Source: Pectinophora gossypiella (Eukaryota > Arthropoda > Insecta > Lepidoptera > Gelechiidae). Taken from it: 64,000 nucleotides of DNA. Below are positions 30,265 through 41,007 of the stretch, piece after piece. The stretch is from NCBI RefSeq assembly GCF_024362695.1, contig NC_065404.1:14734604-14798603 (forward strand). The letters run 5' to 3'. Both the position numbers and the translations under genes were made by a program. Below the pieces are notes generated by a model. It was not told where the DNA came from and did no database searches. It worked only from the letters and a program-made list of their open reading frames with translations. Within the stretch, counting starts at the first letter, position 1. Each line of letters opens with the position of its first letter.

Positions 30265-30335
30265 ATTGCTCCATACTCGCTCCGGTTGATTGAGGGGAGG
30301 CCTCTGCCCAGTGGTGGGACGTATACCTAGAGATT
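30265..30335 (+). mobile_element. SINE-A tail fragment (CAGTGGTGGGACGTATA type)
   Basis: GCTCCATACTCGCTCCGGTTG, then GAGGGGAGGCCTCTGCCCAG, is the tail of the 56782-57110 type. Confidence 0.7.
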
Positions 30336-30429
30336 GTTAATGTTTTGCAGAAAGAAATAAGTACGAAGCAGGATAGGCTTACCTAGGTCAACGGAATTTT
30401 ACATGCTTATTTTTTATAGCAATCTCTTC

Positions 30430-30660
30430 CGGCATTCTTTAGGCACACTCCGGACACTTCATACAAACAACCTCGTTTTACACAGACACTACACATTGAC
30501 ATTATCGTACACGCGCATCTGTGTGTGTGACGTCTGACACCATACGATTCAAGTCTAAACTATGTTCGAGGGGGGGTGAGGTAAACCTAGCTCAGACGCT
30601 GCTGGGGAGCGGGGACTTGCGCTTCTGTACGTAGTATTATTCCTTATTATATGCTTTAGG
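30430..30660 (+). mobile_element. Unit C repeat, fuller copy
   Basis: CACACTCCGGACACTTCATAC, GCGCATCTGTGTGTGTGACG, GGGTGAGGTAAACCTAGCTC and GTAGTATTATTCCTTATTAT occur in order. The portion from the GACACTTCATAC box to GAGGTAAACCTAG is shared with the attached tail of SINE-B. Confidence 0.7.
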
Positions 30661-31080
30661 TGAGCGTAGCGTTGTCATAATACGTCATTGCCTTAGTAGT
30701 ATGGTCAGGGCCTTATACATATGCACAGCCCTGAAGGGAAGAAATTAAAAATACCGCACCCATTTTTCCAAACCACACCACGAAACAAACATATACGTAT
30801 CTGCCTTTACTCTCATTTTTTCTCGGGAGACGGGCGCTTGTACAAACTCATTTTAAGCCAAGAAAATAAACTACTAGCGCCCTCGGCGGAATTTTTAATT
30901 ATGTTTACATTCTTTTGGCGCGAAAACAGCGCATTTAGCCATTTCTCACGACGAACCTTGCAACGCTGCCAGTTTTATTTAATGGAGTCAGTATATTTTT
31001 CAAATGCAGCTAAGTTTTTTTTTAGGAAAGAGCAAGGTATTTGCACTGTTGTGAAATTTAAAAAAACCTTTTAACAAAAA
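30661..31080. other. No gene proven
   Basis: A 117-codon frame (30721-31074) has a low-complexity, Phe-rich translation and no known domain. It was not accepted as a gene. Confidence 0.45.
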
Positions 31081-31081
31081 G

Positions 31082-31190
31082 TCTTCCTCTGTCGTGTGGG
31101 TTGTGGGATTACCAACCTCATTAACCCTGGTGTCAGGGTTAGTATTGAGCTGCCAAAGGCCCCTGACGTAGGTCATTTACTGACTGATTA
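31082..31190 (-). mobile_element. SINE-A long-tail fragment
   Basis: GTCGTGTGGGTTGTGGGATT, TTAACCCTGGTGTCAGGGTT and GCCAAAGGCCCCTGACG match the reverse long tail. Confidence 0.75.
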
Positions 31191-31299
31191 ATAACAATAA
31201 ACAACATAACATACTATGGTCGTAAGGCCCAAATGCCTTTTAAAATACAAATCCCATTGTTTAACTATTGTGTCTGGAAATCCGGGCGTTACGAGGATA

Positions 31300-31470
31300 T
31301 ACATTGTAATCACGCCATCCAGAGGATACACCCCAAGGGGTAGGCAGATGTATATAGTTTTTACACCTACTCCTCGCCTGTGTTTAAGTCCCATGAAACT
31401 GTGGGCGAGCTTATTGCCATTAACCGGGCAGAAATCCTTGAAACCACATGACATCCATTATATCTATCGT
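31300..31470 (-). mobile_element. SINE-E fragment
   Basis: GTTTAAGTCCCATGAAACTG, GCTTATTGCCATTAACCGGG and AATCCTTGAAACCACATGA are the reverse of the 47705-47885 and 56700-57170 SINE-E body. Confidence 0.6.
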
Positions 31471-31524
31471 GTAAACAGGAATTTGGATTCATAAAGTGAA
31501 TTTTTCACGTAATAATTACGTAGT

Positions 31525-31620
31525 AAGTAAGTATGCTTCATACTCCCTCCGATTGATTAAGGGGGCGGCCTGTTCCTAGCAGTGGGCCGTAAATAGGCTG
31601 TTTATGTGTTATGTGTAAAT
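31525..31620 (+). mobile_element. SINE-A tail fragment
   Basis: ATGCTTCATACTCCCTCCG, then AGCAGTGGGCCGTAAATAGG and TGTTTATGTGTTATG, is the short tail type. Confidence 0.7.
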
Positions 31621-32070
31621 CAGCATCGTTAATAAAAGAGCCTTCTCCATTAATTTTATAAATTTTGCATAATTTATGTAATTTAAATGCACGGTAAACT
31701 ATATTTTTTTGTAACATCTGTCACTGCATTTATGGCAAATAAAGAATCTTATTTTGTTTATCAAAGACCAATTCTTTGAATTCATTTAAAGACACGTTTG
31801 CGTTCTTTTTTTTGTGTAAGTAACAAAATACAGGAACATTTTATTTTATCATTTTTAATTGGATCACGGAGAAGGTATCATCGCAATTCGCCTCGTAACT
31901 TTCAAAGTTCGTGAAGTTTTTAATTAATAAAAGTTTATCTTCCCGTGTCACCTGTCCCGTGTGAAAACAATCTCAATTCCAGTATCAAACAAGTTACACG
32001 AACAATTTGTTCGTCTATTTTTTTTTTTCGTTTATGAAAGTTTACTCAACTTTACAAAACATAACATAAG
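31621..32070. other. No gene recognised
   Basis: AT-rich; includes a LINE-tail-like GGCAAATAAAGAATCTTATT at about 31735. Confidence 0.45.
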
Positions 32071-32074
32071 CAAA

Positions 32075-32190
32075 GTGTCAGAGGTAGAACCATCGCAAAA
32101 TGAACTATGTAGCTACATCTCTCTGAGCTTTCTGTTAGACCAACGTGACAGGTGATGAGCCAAATCACCATCTAATCACCGAATCACCGA
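32075..32190 (-). mobile_element. R22 repeat copy
   Basis: GTCAGAGGTAGAACCATCGC, then GAGCTTTCTGTTAGACCAAC and GTGACAGGTGATGAGCC, is the reverse of R22. Confidence 0.65.
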
Positions 32191-32194
32191 AGCG

Positions 32195-32290
32195 TGATGG
32201 AATATGCTCCATACCCCCTCCGGTTGATTGAGGGGAGGCATGTGCCCAGCTGTGGGACGTATATAGGCTGTTTATGTTATGTTATATTAT
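32195..32290 (+). mobile_element. SINE-A tail fragment
   Basis: TGCTCCATACCCCCTCCGGT, then GAGGGGAGGCATGTGCCCAG, GGACGTATATAGGCTG and TTATGTTATG. Confidence 0.8.
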
Positions 32291-32544
32291 GTGAATGAAA
32301 TAAAGACCAACTCATAATGTAATCCACATTTCCAGAACATACCTTCGCTAATACACCATTATTCAAAGTCGCCGGTGAATTAAACTGTTCGTACATATTC
32401 AAGCTTCCCACGACGACATAAGTACGTAATATAATATATGTCTGGTCGTATGATTAACGGTCTGTCGCACCGACATTGCTAACTAGACGTATAGGTGGTC
32501 CGCACGCGATAAAACATAGATAAATATATATCTCATAAAGTATA

Positions 32545-32660
32545 TTAACATGACCCGTGCTTCGGAGGGCACGTTTAAAAGACGGTTCCGGGTACTATTT
32601 ACTTAAGTAAATGTGTAGTCGTTACATGAACCATGTCAGGGATCTCTGGTGGTTTTTTTT
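32545..32660 (+). mobile_element. SINE-A central domain and tail start
   Basis: GACCCGTGCTTCGGAGGGCA, then GTAGTCGTTACATGAACCAT and GTCAGGGATCTCTGG; the head is missing. Confidence 0.7.
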
Positions 32661-32900
32661 AAATATTATAGGCGCGCGTTTGACCACTATCTCACCTGAT
32701 GGTAAGTGACACACACACGTTTACCAAGCAAATGCCTATTCACTCTAGCCTTGAAGACTTACAGATTAAAACGAGTTGGAAAAACAGATGACGGCAAACA
32801 GTTTCAGTCCTTTGCTGTTCGCATCAAAAAGGAAGAGGGAATACGTTTAGTGCGGATGAAATGCCTGCCGACTTCTAGCTGTAGTTGGCTCAGTAGTAAT
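32661..32900 (+). repeat. Lepidopteran GCGCGCGTTTGACCACTATC repeat
   Basis: ATTATAGGCGCGCGTTTGACC and TCTCACCTGATGGTAAGTG, then AATGCCTATTCACTCTAGC, resemble an interspersed repeat that I associate with moth genomes. There is only one copy here, so the assignment rests on recollection. The frame 32706-32963 is inside it. Confidence 0.45.
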
Positions 32901-33029
32901 CCTGACACTATGGTTGAAGTCGGTCATCGACCTCTCATCTACACGAGAGAAAATAGTCTATAGGTTAGGTAACAAAGCAGATGATGCTGCTTGCGCCATT
33001 TTCCATCATTGTCCGTTTTAATACAAACA

Positions 33030-33175
33030 AAGAGGTGATGGATAAAAAACTATCCTATATTCTCCTGAAAATCTCAAACTATATCATCTAAATCAGTTCA
33101 GTGGTTTAAGTGTGAAAACGTAACAGACAGACAAAGTAACCTCCGCTTTTGTAATATTAGTGTGCACGTACTTTA
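33030..33175 (+). mobile_element. Right-end variant of the CAGA-type insect repeat
   Basis: AATCAGTTCAGTGGTTTAAG, TGTGAAAACGTAACAGACAG and TTTGTAATATTAGTGTG match the general form of the repeat at 22550-22760. Confidence 0.6.
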
Positions 33176-33409
33176 GGTACTAATTTAGTGTAAACAATGT
33201 CTTAACAAAACACTATTTTCTGCTAAACATTTTGTATTTTACAACATTGTACGTAAAGCCTTGGAAATATTCACCCCAAAAGTGAAAGAGTACAACAGTT
33301 CTAACAGTTTATATATTTACACTATCCATCACGGCGCGCTAACGTGGAGCTTCTACCATTTGCTCAAACTACCAACACTAATACTATTATACGTAGTATT
33401 TAAATTTTC

Positions 33410-33550
33410 AATCAATCAATAATACTTTATTGCACAACAACGCATACAAAGGACATAAACATACGAATAAAAACACGAATAGGCGGCCTTATTGCTAAAC
33501 AGCAATTTCAGCCAGGCAACCTTAGGATGTAGGAAGATTATGCATTGGAG
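33410..33550 (-). mobile_element. LINE-GCC 3' end
   Basis: On the minus strand: AGGTTGCCTGGCTG, then the hairpin ATTGCTGTTTAGCAAT (33491-33506), AAGGCCGCC, a GCAATAAAGTATTATTG end and a (TTGAT)n-like tail. Confidence 0.8.
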
Positions 33551-33659
33551 CACGAGCTGGTGCAATAAACATATAATGATACCAACATAACTAAAAAAGA
33601 ATAATAAATAATATATACTTATATAACAAAATAATATAAAAAATAAAAATTTATTCATA

Positions 33660-33900
33660 TTTTTCGGGTTCCCAACTTAAAATGAAAAACGGAACCTTTG
33701 GTATCCGTCCGTCTACCCGTTTGTCCGTCTGTCAAAACGCTTTTTCTCGGGAACGCGTGGTGTTATCAAGTCGATATTAACATCTGATACTTATGTCTGG
33801 GGTCCCTTGAAGCTGTAAAAATTTCAACCTTCTAAATAGACGCAATCCCAAGATACTTTTTTTGCAAAACAAATGCCCATTACGTAAGAACATAATTGCT
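33660..33900. repeat. GGGTTCC/CTCGGGAACGCG insect repeat
   Basis: CGGAACCTTTGGTATCCGTCC, GTCCGTCTGTC and TTTCTCGGGAACGCGTGG, then AAGTCGATATT, look like a widely distributed insect repeat. Single copy here; class not determined. Confidence 0.5.
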
Positions 33901-33957
33901 CTGCCGTTTTTTTTATAAGATGCCGTACGTTCGGAATGTTCGTTGTTTCATATCACT

Positions 33958-34290
33958 AAGTTAAGAGCCGCACTCTTTTCGGCGTAGCATTCTCCAAGCT
34001 ACTTTTTTAGGGAAAAATAGGGCAGTGGTTTCTGTTTTGCCTTCCTTCGCCACTGAATAGTACTGCCAGTTACTGCTGCCCTCTGTCAGGATCTAGGTTA
34101 CAGTCCCTGTGCCTTGCTTCTTCCGTCGTACATTGCCGTACCGATGGCTCCCATCTCCGCCTCTGAAACCTTTGAGGTCTTCACCCGTAATCCTGGGCAA
34201 GGGTTCTACGTTATACCCCGTAGGTATGGGTCCCTATACGAACTCAGCCACCATCTCACTCCGGCCTACTGAAGTAATAAGCGCCCACCC
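33958..34290 (-). pseudogene. LINE-III ORF end and upstream part
   Basis: The minus strand ends FFPKKVAWRMLRRKECGS and a stop, a mutated form of KKVAWRMLHRQERGS. Upstream sequence (34020-34285) is collinear with 44010-44215 and 45430-45785 (GTTACAGTCCCTGTG, ACCGATGGCTCCCATC, GAACTCAGCCACC in plus orientation). The reverse-transcriptase core is not visible. Assignment to an RTE/Jockey-type LINE is inference. Confidence 0.7.
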
Positions 34291-34439
34291 CGCGACTAGG
34301 AAGCGCCGAACAGGAATTTCGTGCCATTACATACATTATTACCGTTATTTACATAGCGTTATTTTTTATTCTTTGACTCCAGTTTATACAATGATGTGAC
34401 TTAGGTATGTCTTAACAACATAAGCTTTCGACTATATCT

Positions 34440-34520
34440 TTGGAATTAGGGTTGTCAGAGGTACATCCATCGCAAGATGAATTTAGTACCCACACCTCAC
34501 CGAGCTTTCTGTTAGACTAG
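34440..34520 (-). mobile_element. R22 repeat copy
   Basis: TCAGAGGTACATCCATCGCA, then CCCACACCTCACCGAGCTTT and CTGTTAGAC. Confidence 0.65.
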
Positions 34521-35125
34521 AGATGTGGTGAACTGTATTGTCGTCTGTAATGGTTGTGAAAACTGCTACCTATGACTTAAATGGTTAACTAGTTCGTCTA
34601 TTACACAATGTAGCTGTAAACCCATCACAAAGAGAACACATCTCTCTACACTTGCTTGAAAAGTCACTGTTAACATACCTAATGAAATGAGACTTCAAAC
34701 ACGGCCTGTATAATTTTCCAATTTTCACCAGAAAATACATTTAAGAACTTCAAATTGCGCGAGCAAAGAGGCGACGCGATTTCGCATTCATTTGTTTTTC
34801 ATTCATTTGTTTTACGACTTATATGAGTACATTTGGCGATGCTAATTCTAAGGAGCAGAATAAACAGTCGCTTAGTTTAACGATCTCATATGAATTGTTG
34901 ATGGGACACGTGGTAGAGGTCGCGGGTAGGGTGGGTACGATTTGGTGTAAAATAGGACTTTACATTCATTAAACCCATCACAAATGCAATGCAATGTGCA
35001 AACTCCACATACAATACAGTAAGTAAATGAATGATTCCATAGGTTGCTTTATTTCTTGATCTTCCCACTTAAGATAACGTAACGTAACGTAACGCTACAT
35101 ATTTACTATACACGCAGTCTGTGTC
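34521..35125. other. No gene recognised
   Basis: Contains a short AACGT/AACGC pentamer run at about 35078-35095. No other structure was noticed. Confidence 0.45.
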
Positions 35126-35127
35126 AC

Positions 35128-35262
35128 TCCGATACCGACCCCGCCGGCGTGGTCGACATTTTCCGTCAGTCCGCTCTTATCGTTATCAGCCAATTAGAAT
35201 CGATTGATTCTTTCAAATATAATTCTCTCAGACGATGTCCTGTGCCGAGGAGGTTTCGTTTC
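35128..35262 (+). mobile_element. P element, 5' half
   Basis: It begins at CTCCGATACCGACCCCGCCG, the same 5' border seen in the copies at 401 (reverse) and 42424, and runs to GTGCCGAGGAGGTTTCG. The poly(A) half is missing. Confidence 0.75.
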
Positions 35263-35287
35263 CTTTGCCTTCTATTTTATTTTATTT

Positions 35288-35495
35288 ATTTCATCATCAT
35301 CAGCCATACGACGCCCACTGCTGGGCATAGGCCTCCCCCAAGGATCTCCACAACGATCGGTCCCGCGCTGCCCGCATCCAGCGGCTTCCCGCGACCTTCA
35401 CCAGATCGTCGGTCCACCTTGTAGCGGGCCTACCCACCGAGCGTCGTCCGACACGTGGTCGCCATTCCAGAACCCTTCCGCCCCAGCGGCCAACG
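35288..35495 (-). pseudogene. RTE-I ORF end, second copy
   Basis: On the minus strand this is the same C-terminal region as 25800-26042, with the hairpin at 35313-35326 and a (GATGAT)n tail seen as TCATCATCATCA at 35291-35302. It lies at the break point of the P element 5' half. Coding quality is similar to the first copy but truncated further. Confidence 0.85.
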
Positions 35496-35499
35496 GTTT

Positions 35500-35860
35500 T
35501 TTTATTTATTTATTTTGTTTGGGGAGCTTACAGCTTCATTCACACAATGTTACACTTAGTAAATAAAGGCCAATTACAAGCTACCACAAATAAAAGAAAA
35601 AGAGTTATACATCAAGACAAGAGAGCGGAGATATAGAAAAAATATAAGAAAAAAATTTGATTGAATGCGCAATTTAGCAAGAATACACATTAAAACACTA
35701 ACAATAATTAACATCTATTACCAATTACCTCTAATAAGCTGACTCTTCAGCGAATTAATACTACTGCTAAACAAATCACATTGAGAGGCATTAACCTCGT
35801 TAAATTGTTTAAGGGAACGAGGTAAATAACTATTGCTTCTTTATTTGGTTCTATATATAG
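35500..35860 (-). pseudogene. CR1/Jockey-like LINE 3' end
   Basis: The minus strand at about 35835-35725 encodes NSYLPRSLKQFNEVNASQCD, then LFSSSINSLKSQLIRGNW and a stop. This resembles a reverse-transcriptase ORF end. The 3' part runs to an (AAATA)n tail near 35500-35516. Length and clade are uncertain. Confidence 0.55.
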
Positions 35861-35874
35861 AGATAGTTAAAATA

Positions 35875-36115
35875 CTTTATTGACATTCACTTCATTTACA
35901 TTTACCCACTTTAGGACTCTGTCGTACTAATATATTTGACATTTAGTGAGACTTACAGTTCAATTTGTCAAAAAAGTTAATGTGACATGGTACCAAAGTG
36001 GTATACATATTAATGCTCGTGACCATACACAAGATCTAGATATAAGGACACAGAAAAACAGATACAGAAAGGCACAACAGGCGGCTTTATTGCTCATGCA
36101 GCTAATTCTTATTTA
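35875..36115 (-). mobile_element. LINE-GCC tail interrupted by R23
   Basis: AAAATACTTTATTGAC at 35872 and AGGCGGCTTTATTGCTCATG at 36080 are the two ends of a reverse LINE-GCC tail. Between them (35890-36035) lies R23, with TTTAGTGAGACTTACAGTTC and TGTGACATGGTACCAAAG, as at 50535-50665. Confidence 0.6.
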
Positions 36116-36199
36116 TTTATTTATTCAGATATCCAACAGCATTTACAATAGGTGTTTGCTTATATATGAAATGTACAAATTTATTCGCCAATCTTAGGC

Positions 36200-36296
36200 C
36201 TGTTGCTTCCAGGCAAACTTAGGCCTGTTGTCTTAAATTTTATAAGAAGGGAACCCGCGCTCCCCATTTGTCCGGCTAAGTAGTAAAGACTTCGAA
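36200..36296 (+). mobile_element. P element internal fragment
   Basis: AGGCCTGTTGTCTTAAATTT, then CGCTCCCCATTTGTCCGGCT. Confidence 0.65.
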
Positions 36297-36800
36297 TCAA
36301 GTAAAAAAAACATGCCCTTTAATTGCTATAGAGTGGGCAGGGTGATGTCGTGTCTGTGCCCAGTTTCCGGTCTAAATGTAGCATTAGTCTTAATTCAATG
36401 CTTTTAATATAACAGTAAGGTTTTCTTCAGTAAATTACTATACTTGTAGTAAAATGTAAAAGAAACATCACATTTAAAAAAATCGAATTATTTCCTGTCA
36501 AAGCCTTTCCAAGTCCAATTATCCCCGTTAGTGTGGCAACACTGTTCGCGCGAGAGAATGAATAAAATACATAAATCCACGGGACTTGCGAGATTTTTCG
36601 CTTCAGTCTACACGCCTGTTTAGAAACTGGGGAATAAATTTAATGCATAAATCGAATAGCTGCAAACTACGACGCTGGCTTCGAAGAGCTACCTTGATGG
36701 GAGTATAAGTTATACTTCACGCTTGCTTCTATGCAGTACTGGGAGTGAATAAAATAGTACATTGTTTACCAAGAGGAGAAAGTGACAGATTACCAACGAG
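36297..36800. other. No gene recognised
   Basis: No repeat copy or convincing frame was identified. Confidence 0.45.
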
Positions 36801-36804
36801 GTAA

Positions 36805-36902
36805 CGGTCTCCGTGGTCCAGTGGTAACGGCCTCCGTGGTCACGTGGTGGAGAGTTGGGCTCACCAACCGGAGGTCCCGGGTTCGAATCCCGGTCCCCAC
36901 CA
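36805..36902 (+). mobile_element. SINE-A head, duplicated start
   Basis: GTCTCCGTGGTCCAGTGG, then GCCTCCGTGGTCACGTGG, GGTTCGAATCCCGG and TCCCCACCA. The last bases look like a tRNA 3' end, but the sequence does not form a credible cloverleaf and is followed by unit U. Not called as a tRNA gene. Confidence 0.7.
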
Positions 36903-37350
36903 AAATATAAATTACGCCAGTTTATTGTCTGTGTAAATTTAGATGCCCGTATGTGATGTCATTCTTTATTGTTCCTAGGATTCTATGCGTTGATATGACT
37001 TTAATGAGTTCTCTTTAAGCACACCCCAGACACTTAATACAAAAATCTGATTGTTACCGTGTGCCTCCGTGGTTCAGTGGTTTGAGTGTTTGGCTCACGA
37101 TCCGGAGGACATATCACAAAAATCACTTTGTGATCCCTAGTTTGGTTAGGACATTACAGGCTGATCACCTGATTGTCCGAAAGTAAGACGATCCGTGATC
37201 GGAAGGCACGCTCAGCCGTTGATCCCGGTTACTATTTACTGATGTAAGTAGTCGATACATGAGCCATGTCAGGGGCCTTTGGCGGGTCAATAGTAACCCT
37301 GACACCGGGGTTGATGAAGTTGGTACTCCACATCACAACCCACACGGTTA
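36903..37350 (+). mobile_element. Unit U followed directly by SINE-A (empty site for RTE-I)
   Basis: Unit U (36903-37055) and then ACCGTGTG (37056-37063) run straight into the SINE-A head. In the related locus at 25566-26370 an RTE-I copy sits at exactly this point. The SINE-A head lacks the CCGGGTTCGAATCC part (a B-box deletion: GGAGG joins directly to ACATATC). The tail ends AACCCACACGG. Confidence 0.85.
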
Positions 37351-37800
37351 CGGAGGCCGGTAAACCGGTGAACAATACGAAATAGATGTTGTAGGGTTTG
37401 TATTAACAGTCGGACAGTGACTCACAACACTGTGTTATATTCACTTAGTAGTAATAAACAATTTAATATGTACATAACGCTACATGCTATTACCTATCAG
37501 AATGAGCACTATCAATTAATTGGACGGAGACTTGTTGTACTGTTAATTGAATTGAACTATCTATCAATCGCTGTCTATCGCTATAAAGGTGTCTAATTAA
37601 TGTAGATATAATGATCAAGTATTATATATTACGAGTGTATAAACAGCTCTTAGTTTCAACTTGATTATTAGAATTGATTAAGTTAAGCGACATATTTGCC
37701 AATGTAGGTTCTATAAGAGCGACTACTACCTTCCTTGCTTCCCTGCGTGTACGCCTCTTCCCGGTGCGCTGGCGGCAGGGGTCAGCCTATAGTGTACAGC
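37351..37800. other. No gene recognised
   Basis: AT-rich; no exon or repeat signal was identified. Confidence 0.45.
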
Positions 37801-37802
37801 TA

Positions 37803-37986
37803 TGAGCTATGTCAGCGGCCTTGGGCGGCTTAACAGTAACCCTGACAATAGGGTCGATGTGGTACCTAAATCATTAGTCTCAAAGCTCCACAAGATTTTT
37901 TTTGACGTGACTTATTGTAGATTTGCCGCAGATGGCATTAGCTACTTGGCCGGACAAATAGGGAGCGCTGAGGGCTCTCACCTTAG
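37803..37986. mobile_element. SINE-A tail fragment, then P element 3' end
   Basis: Positions 37803-37865 read GAGCTATGTCAGCGGCCTTG and then ACCCTGACAATAGGG (plus). Positions 37893-37985 are the reverse poly(A) end of P, TTTTTTTTGACGTGAC to GAGGGCTCTCACC, 5'-truncated. Confidence 0.7.
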
Positions 37987-39025
37987 AAGAAACATAAGAT
38001 TACCGAATATACATAAATAATACATAATTATGTATATAGGTACGTACATATACAAGATCCGCCTATTTCCCACTGCATTGGAGAACAAATTACAAACGAA
38101 AAAAATGCACTTAAAACGATCCTACATTATTTCTTGATTCAGAAAATCGATAAAAGTTCAAACCAACATTCGATTCGGCTCTATAGCTTCGAAATTCAAA
38201 AAAGGTCCACGAAAAAATTGCATTCTAAAATCAAATTTGGAATGGAAATAAAACTACGGGATTAGCTGCGAACGGGTCCGTTCGAAAAATAGTTCCATAT
38301 TCAATGTGAGAATAGAGCGGTGATGTGTAAAATGTTTTGTTGTCTACAGTTTCATGCTACGAATGCAGTGTGTATATTAACTAATCTTCTCTACTGCGGC
38401 GATACGGCTATATCGTGGCCAGATCTTACAATTGATCATTTCATTATGTGTTCGACCATATCGATATATAGATATATGATAGCCAACTTAAGTTGACCAT
38501 ATCGTTGAAACGTCAACGTTTAATGATATTTCAATCAACGTTGTTTTAAAATTTTAACAAATGAGGTGTCACTAGAAGCGTCTTAATTGTCAGGTGGTTA
38601 CAGGCTATCGGGCTATGTGACGTCATTAACACAGTATAACTGAAACTTAGATATCAACCTCTCACGTGCACTGCTATTTTTCGATAAACACATTGGAACT
38701 TATAGACACACTGGCAAGAAAAAATGTGCCTCACATGTGGGACATGCACGTATGAGTTTCAAGTTTTTTGCCCCATATGTGGTTCATACACAGTGAACCT
38801 GTTAATATTGTCACTCTTTGATGAGTAGTATCTAAATCTGTCACTGGACTTAAAAACTCTGGTTGAGTCCACAGCGGTGTCACTGACCAGTAACCTGTCA
38901 ATCTTAGTCGGGTTGGTTGCCAGCGATATTTATAACATTTCAATTAGCTTTTAGAATTCTAGTGTTGGGTTACACGGGCCGTTAGTGACGAATGGTTTTA
39001 TGTTGCTTCGTAAATGTAGAGTTAC
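37987..39025. other. No gene recognised
   Basis: Mixed AT-rich sequence. The frames on either strand around 38731-38943 lack any domain. Confidence 0.45.
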
Positions 39026-39027
39026 CT

Positions 39028-39195
39028 ATTACATACATAAACTCACGTCTATTTCCCACCGGGGTAAGCAGAGACTGTGGATTTCCATTTGCTTCGTTCC
39101 TGACACGCTTTTCTTGTTTCTTCCACGTTTATCAATCGTCTCATACACACGCCGGTTTAGAGAAGATCCTACTGAATCTTTTTTAATATCATAGA
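39028..39195 (-). mobile_element. RTE-II 3' fragment
   Basis: ACATACATAAACTCACGTCT, CCGGGGTAAGCAGAGACTGT and ATCAATCGTCTCATACACAC. Minus-strand coding is broken. Confidence 0.75.
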
Positions 39196-39204
39196 ATAAT
39201 GCTA

Positions 39205-39365
39205 CGTACGTATGCCCCCTCCGGTTGATTGAGGGAAGGCCTTTGCCCAGTGGGAAGTATACAGGCAATTAAAAAAAAAATGCTTCGTATAGAACGGACA
39301 CTCACGCGCCTGAACATTCGTATCGATGTCGAGCTAGACCTACCTCAAGTGACCCCAACGCATAG
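39205..39365. mobile_element. SINE-A tail scrap and unit C fragment
   Basis: CCCCCTCCGGTTGATTGAGG (39213-39232) is the SINE-A short tail. ATGCTTCGTATAGAACGGAC and TCGAGCTAGACCTACCTCAA (39280-39355) are unit C. Confidence 0.6.
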
Positions 39366-39439
39366 AGGAATAATTGCTCAACGCCCAATTCTATTTAAAT
39401 TAAGTAAATTAAATTCCTCTTTTTTGGGGTTTTGTATAC

Positions 39440-40190
39440 GTTTTTCTAATAAAAAAAAAATATACCAGATAATATTTTAAATTTGTCAGAAAATAAATTT
39501 AAAGCTCACGTGAAGCTCACTTTATGTAATAAAGGTTTGATTACCTAAATAATAAAAATGTCTGCTATTAAATGTGTTCCTCTAGTTATTCAATAACTTG
39601 TAATGTATACCAACATTGATTTGAAGGATTTATCGTTGTTGCAGTTTATTGTCATTTCTTCTCCTCAGCCATAACACCTTGTGAAATGACATGACTTAAT
39701 TCAAAAATGTTACATTGACCTTCAACAAGTTCATCCATGATAATTTGGTACTTTTTTTTTTTGGTTACGAAGGGGAAATCCTCATGGATACCTCGCCGCC
39801 CGGGGGAGCGACGAGGTTATGTCGGACTCTTACCGACTAAAACCCCTCCGATGGCCCTCTGCTGCGCATGTCGGGAAGCTCCGGGATCTCTAACGAACGC
39901 ACCGGTGCTTCCCTCGCGCCTGCTATAAAAAGCGCGTCCCGGGGTAGGTCCCCACCCCTACGCCATCCCAGTTTTACGGCAATGCGAGGCCATGTCACAT
40001 TGCCGTCCCTCCCGGAGACCGTATGAAGAGCGGCTCGGGCCCCCGCCCTTACCACTCACGGTCTCCAGTGTCCCCTTTCAGTCGCCTTTTACGACAGGCA
40101 GGGGGTACCGTAGCCCTATTCTTGCGCCCGGAACTACAGGGCGGGATAATTTGGTACCTACGCTAAGTAAGTGATTCTGAATTCATCTTT
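39440..40190 (+). pseudogene. LINE-NKF 3' end, split by a poly(A) LINE fragment
   Basis: The left piece encodes DNILNLSENKFKAHVKLTLC with a decayed start, followed by the 3' untranslated part. The right piece resumes at 40145 and ends near GTGATTCTGAATTC. The split is at GATAATTTGGTAC, duplicated at 39739-39751 and 40145-40157. Confidence 0.85.
39752..40144 (-). mobile_element. R1/Jockey-like LINE 3' fragment with poly(A), 13-bp TSD
   Basis: Read on the minus strand it starts CCGCCCTGTAGTTCCGGGCG, includes AGTCGCC-type sequence (TGTCGTAAAAGGCGACTG), and ends CATGAGGATTTCCCCTTCG, then AACCA(A)n. GC content is far above the surroundings. The sequence resembles a common moth LINE 3' region; the clade is uncertain. 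Open frames inside are on opposite strands and overlap, so they are not called. Confidence 0.8.
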
Positions 40191-40985
40191 AAATACGTAA
40201 TCTTAAACTAAATGGGTAGTACTAAAAAGTTCTGGGGAACACGCCAGTGGGACCGAAATGTGCACAAAACGAGCATATTATTATAAGGCAACGACCGTGT
40301 TATAAAACTTTCCACATCATTCATTGCGTCTGTGGTATAGCGTAACCACAACTAGCGCTTGTGTTACTAAGCAATGAACGGTGGGGGAGTCGATGTGGTC
40401 CAGATTGAAATGTCGTGGTGCCGCCTCTTCACACGCCGTGAGTTGATAAGCAACATGCGGACTCGTATAATTTAGTGCGGGCGTATCTCCCATGTTTCTA
40501 TTATCTGTGGGTAGGACAAAGTTTTGTATACCGTTCGGGGCTAAAGTCCGGAAATCGTGTTATGAACGTAAACATTGTTACACTGATAAAATACTATAAA
40601 GTAAACTTAACTGCGCCTGCAGCAATCCATTTAGTTGCTGCACAATTTTTCCGTCCGTACATTTCCTTTTCGAATTTCCCTATAATTGAGTTTACCTTAT
40701 CAGTTCTTTATTTACCACCCGAAAACGTAGTTTCAACAAAGATAACAGGTTTGGACTACAATTTCCGTATCGCCTCCTGCAACCGGCAATTTGAGTCCAG
40801 CTTACAGATAGAATTGGCACAATAAAATCTAAAGCGCATTATACTGTGCACGGAGCACGGAAGCGTTCACGCTCGGCTACTACTAGACGTGGTCGGAAGT
40901 TATTTGCTAATAATTATTTATTTATTTATTTTTGGGTAGATTTATAGCTGAACATCACAATAAATAAACTGCACACGCTAATAAC
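40191..40985. other. No gene proven
   Basis: A 116-codon frame at 40475-40825 has no known domain. The sequence is less AT-biased than its neighbours but I see no splice or promoter support. Confidence 0.45.
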
Positions 40986-41007
40986 AAATCTCCACGTATA
41001 GGAGCCA

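Noticed and set aside
30721..31074. 117-codon frame as a small gene
   Set aside because: Low-complexity translation, no domain, no splice or promoter support.
35077..35096. AACGT pentamer run as telomere-like DNA
   Set aside because: Only about four units and not the TTAGG repeat of moths.
36837..36902. tRNA-like sequence ending in CCCCACCA
   Set aside because: It is a SINE-A head; no credible acceptor and D-arm pairing, and CCA is not encoded in eukaryotic nuclear tRNA genes.
39737..40174. Overlapping open frames on both strands in a GC-rich stretch
   Set aside because: They fall within an inserted LINE 3' fragment and lack a domain.
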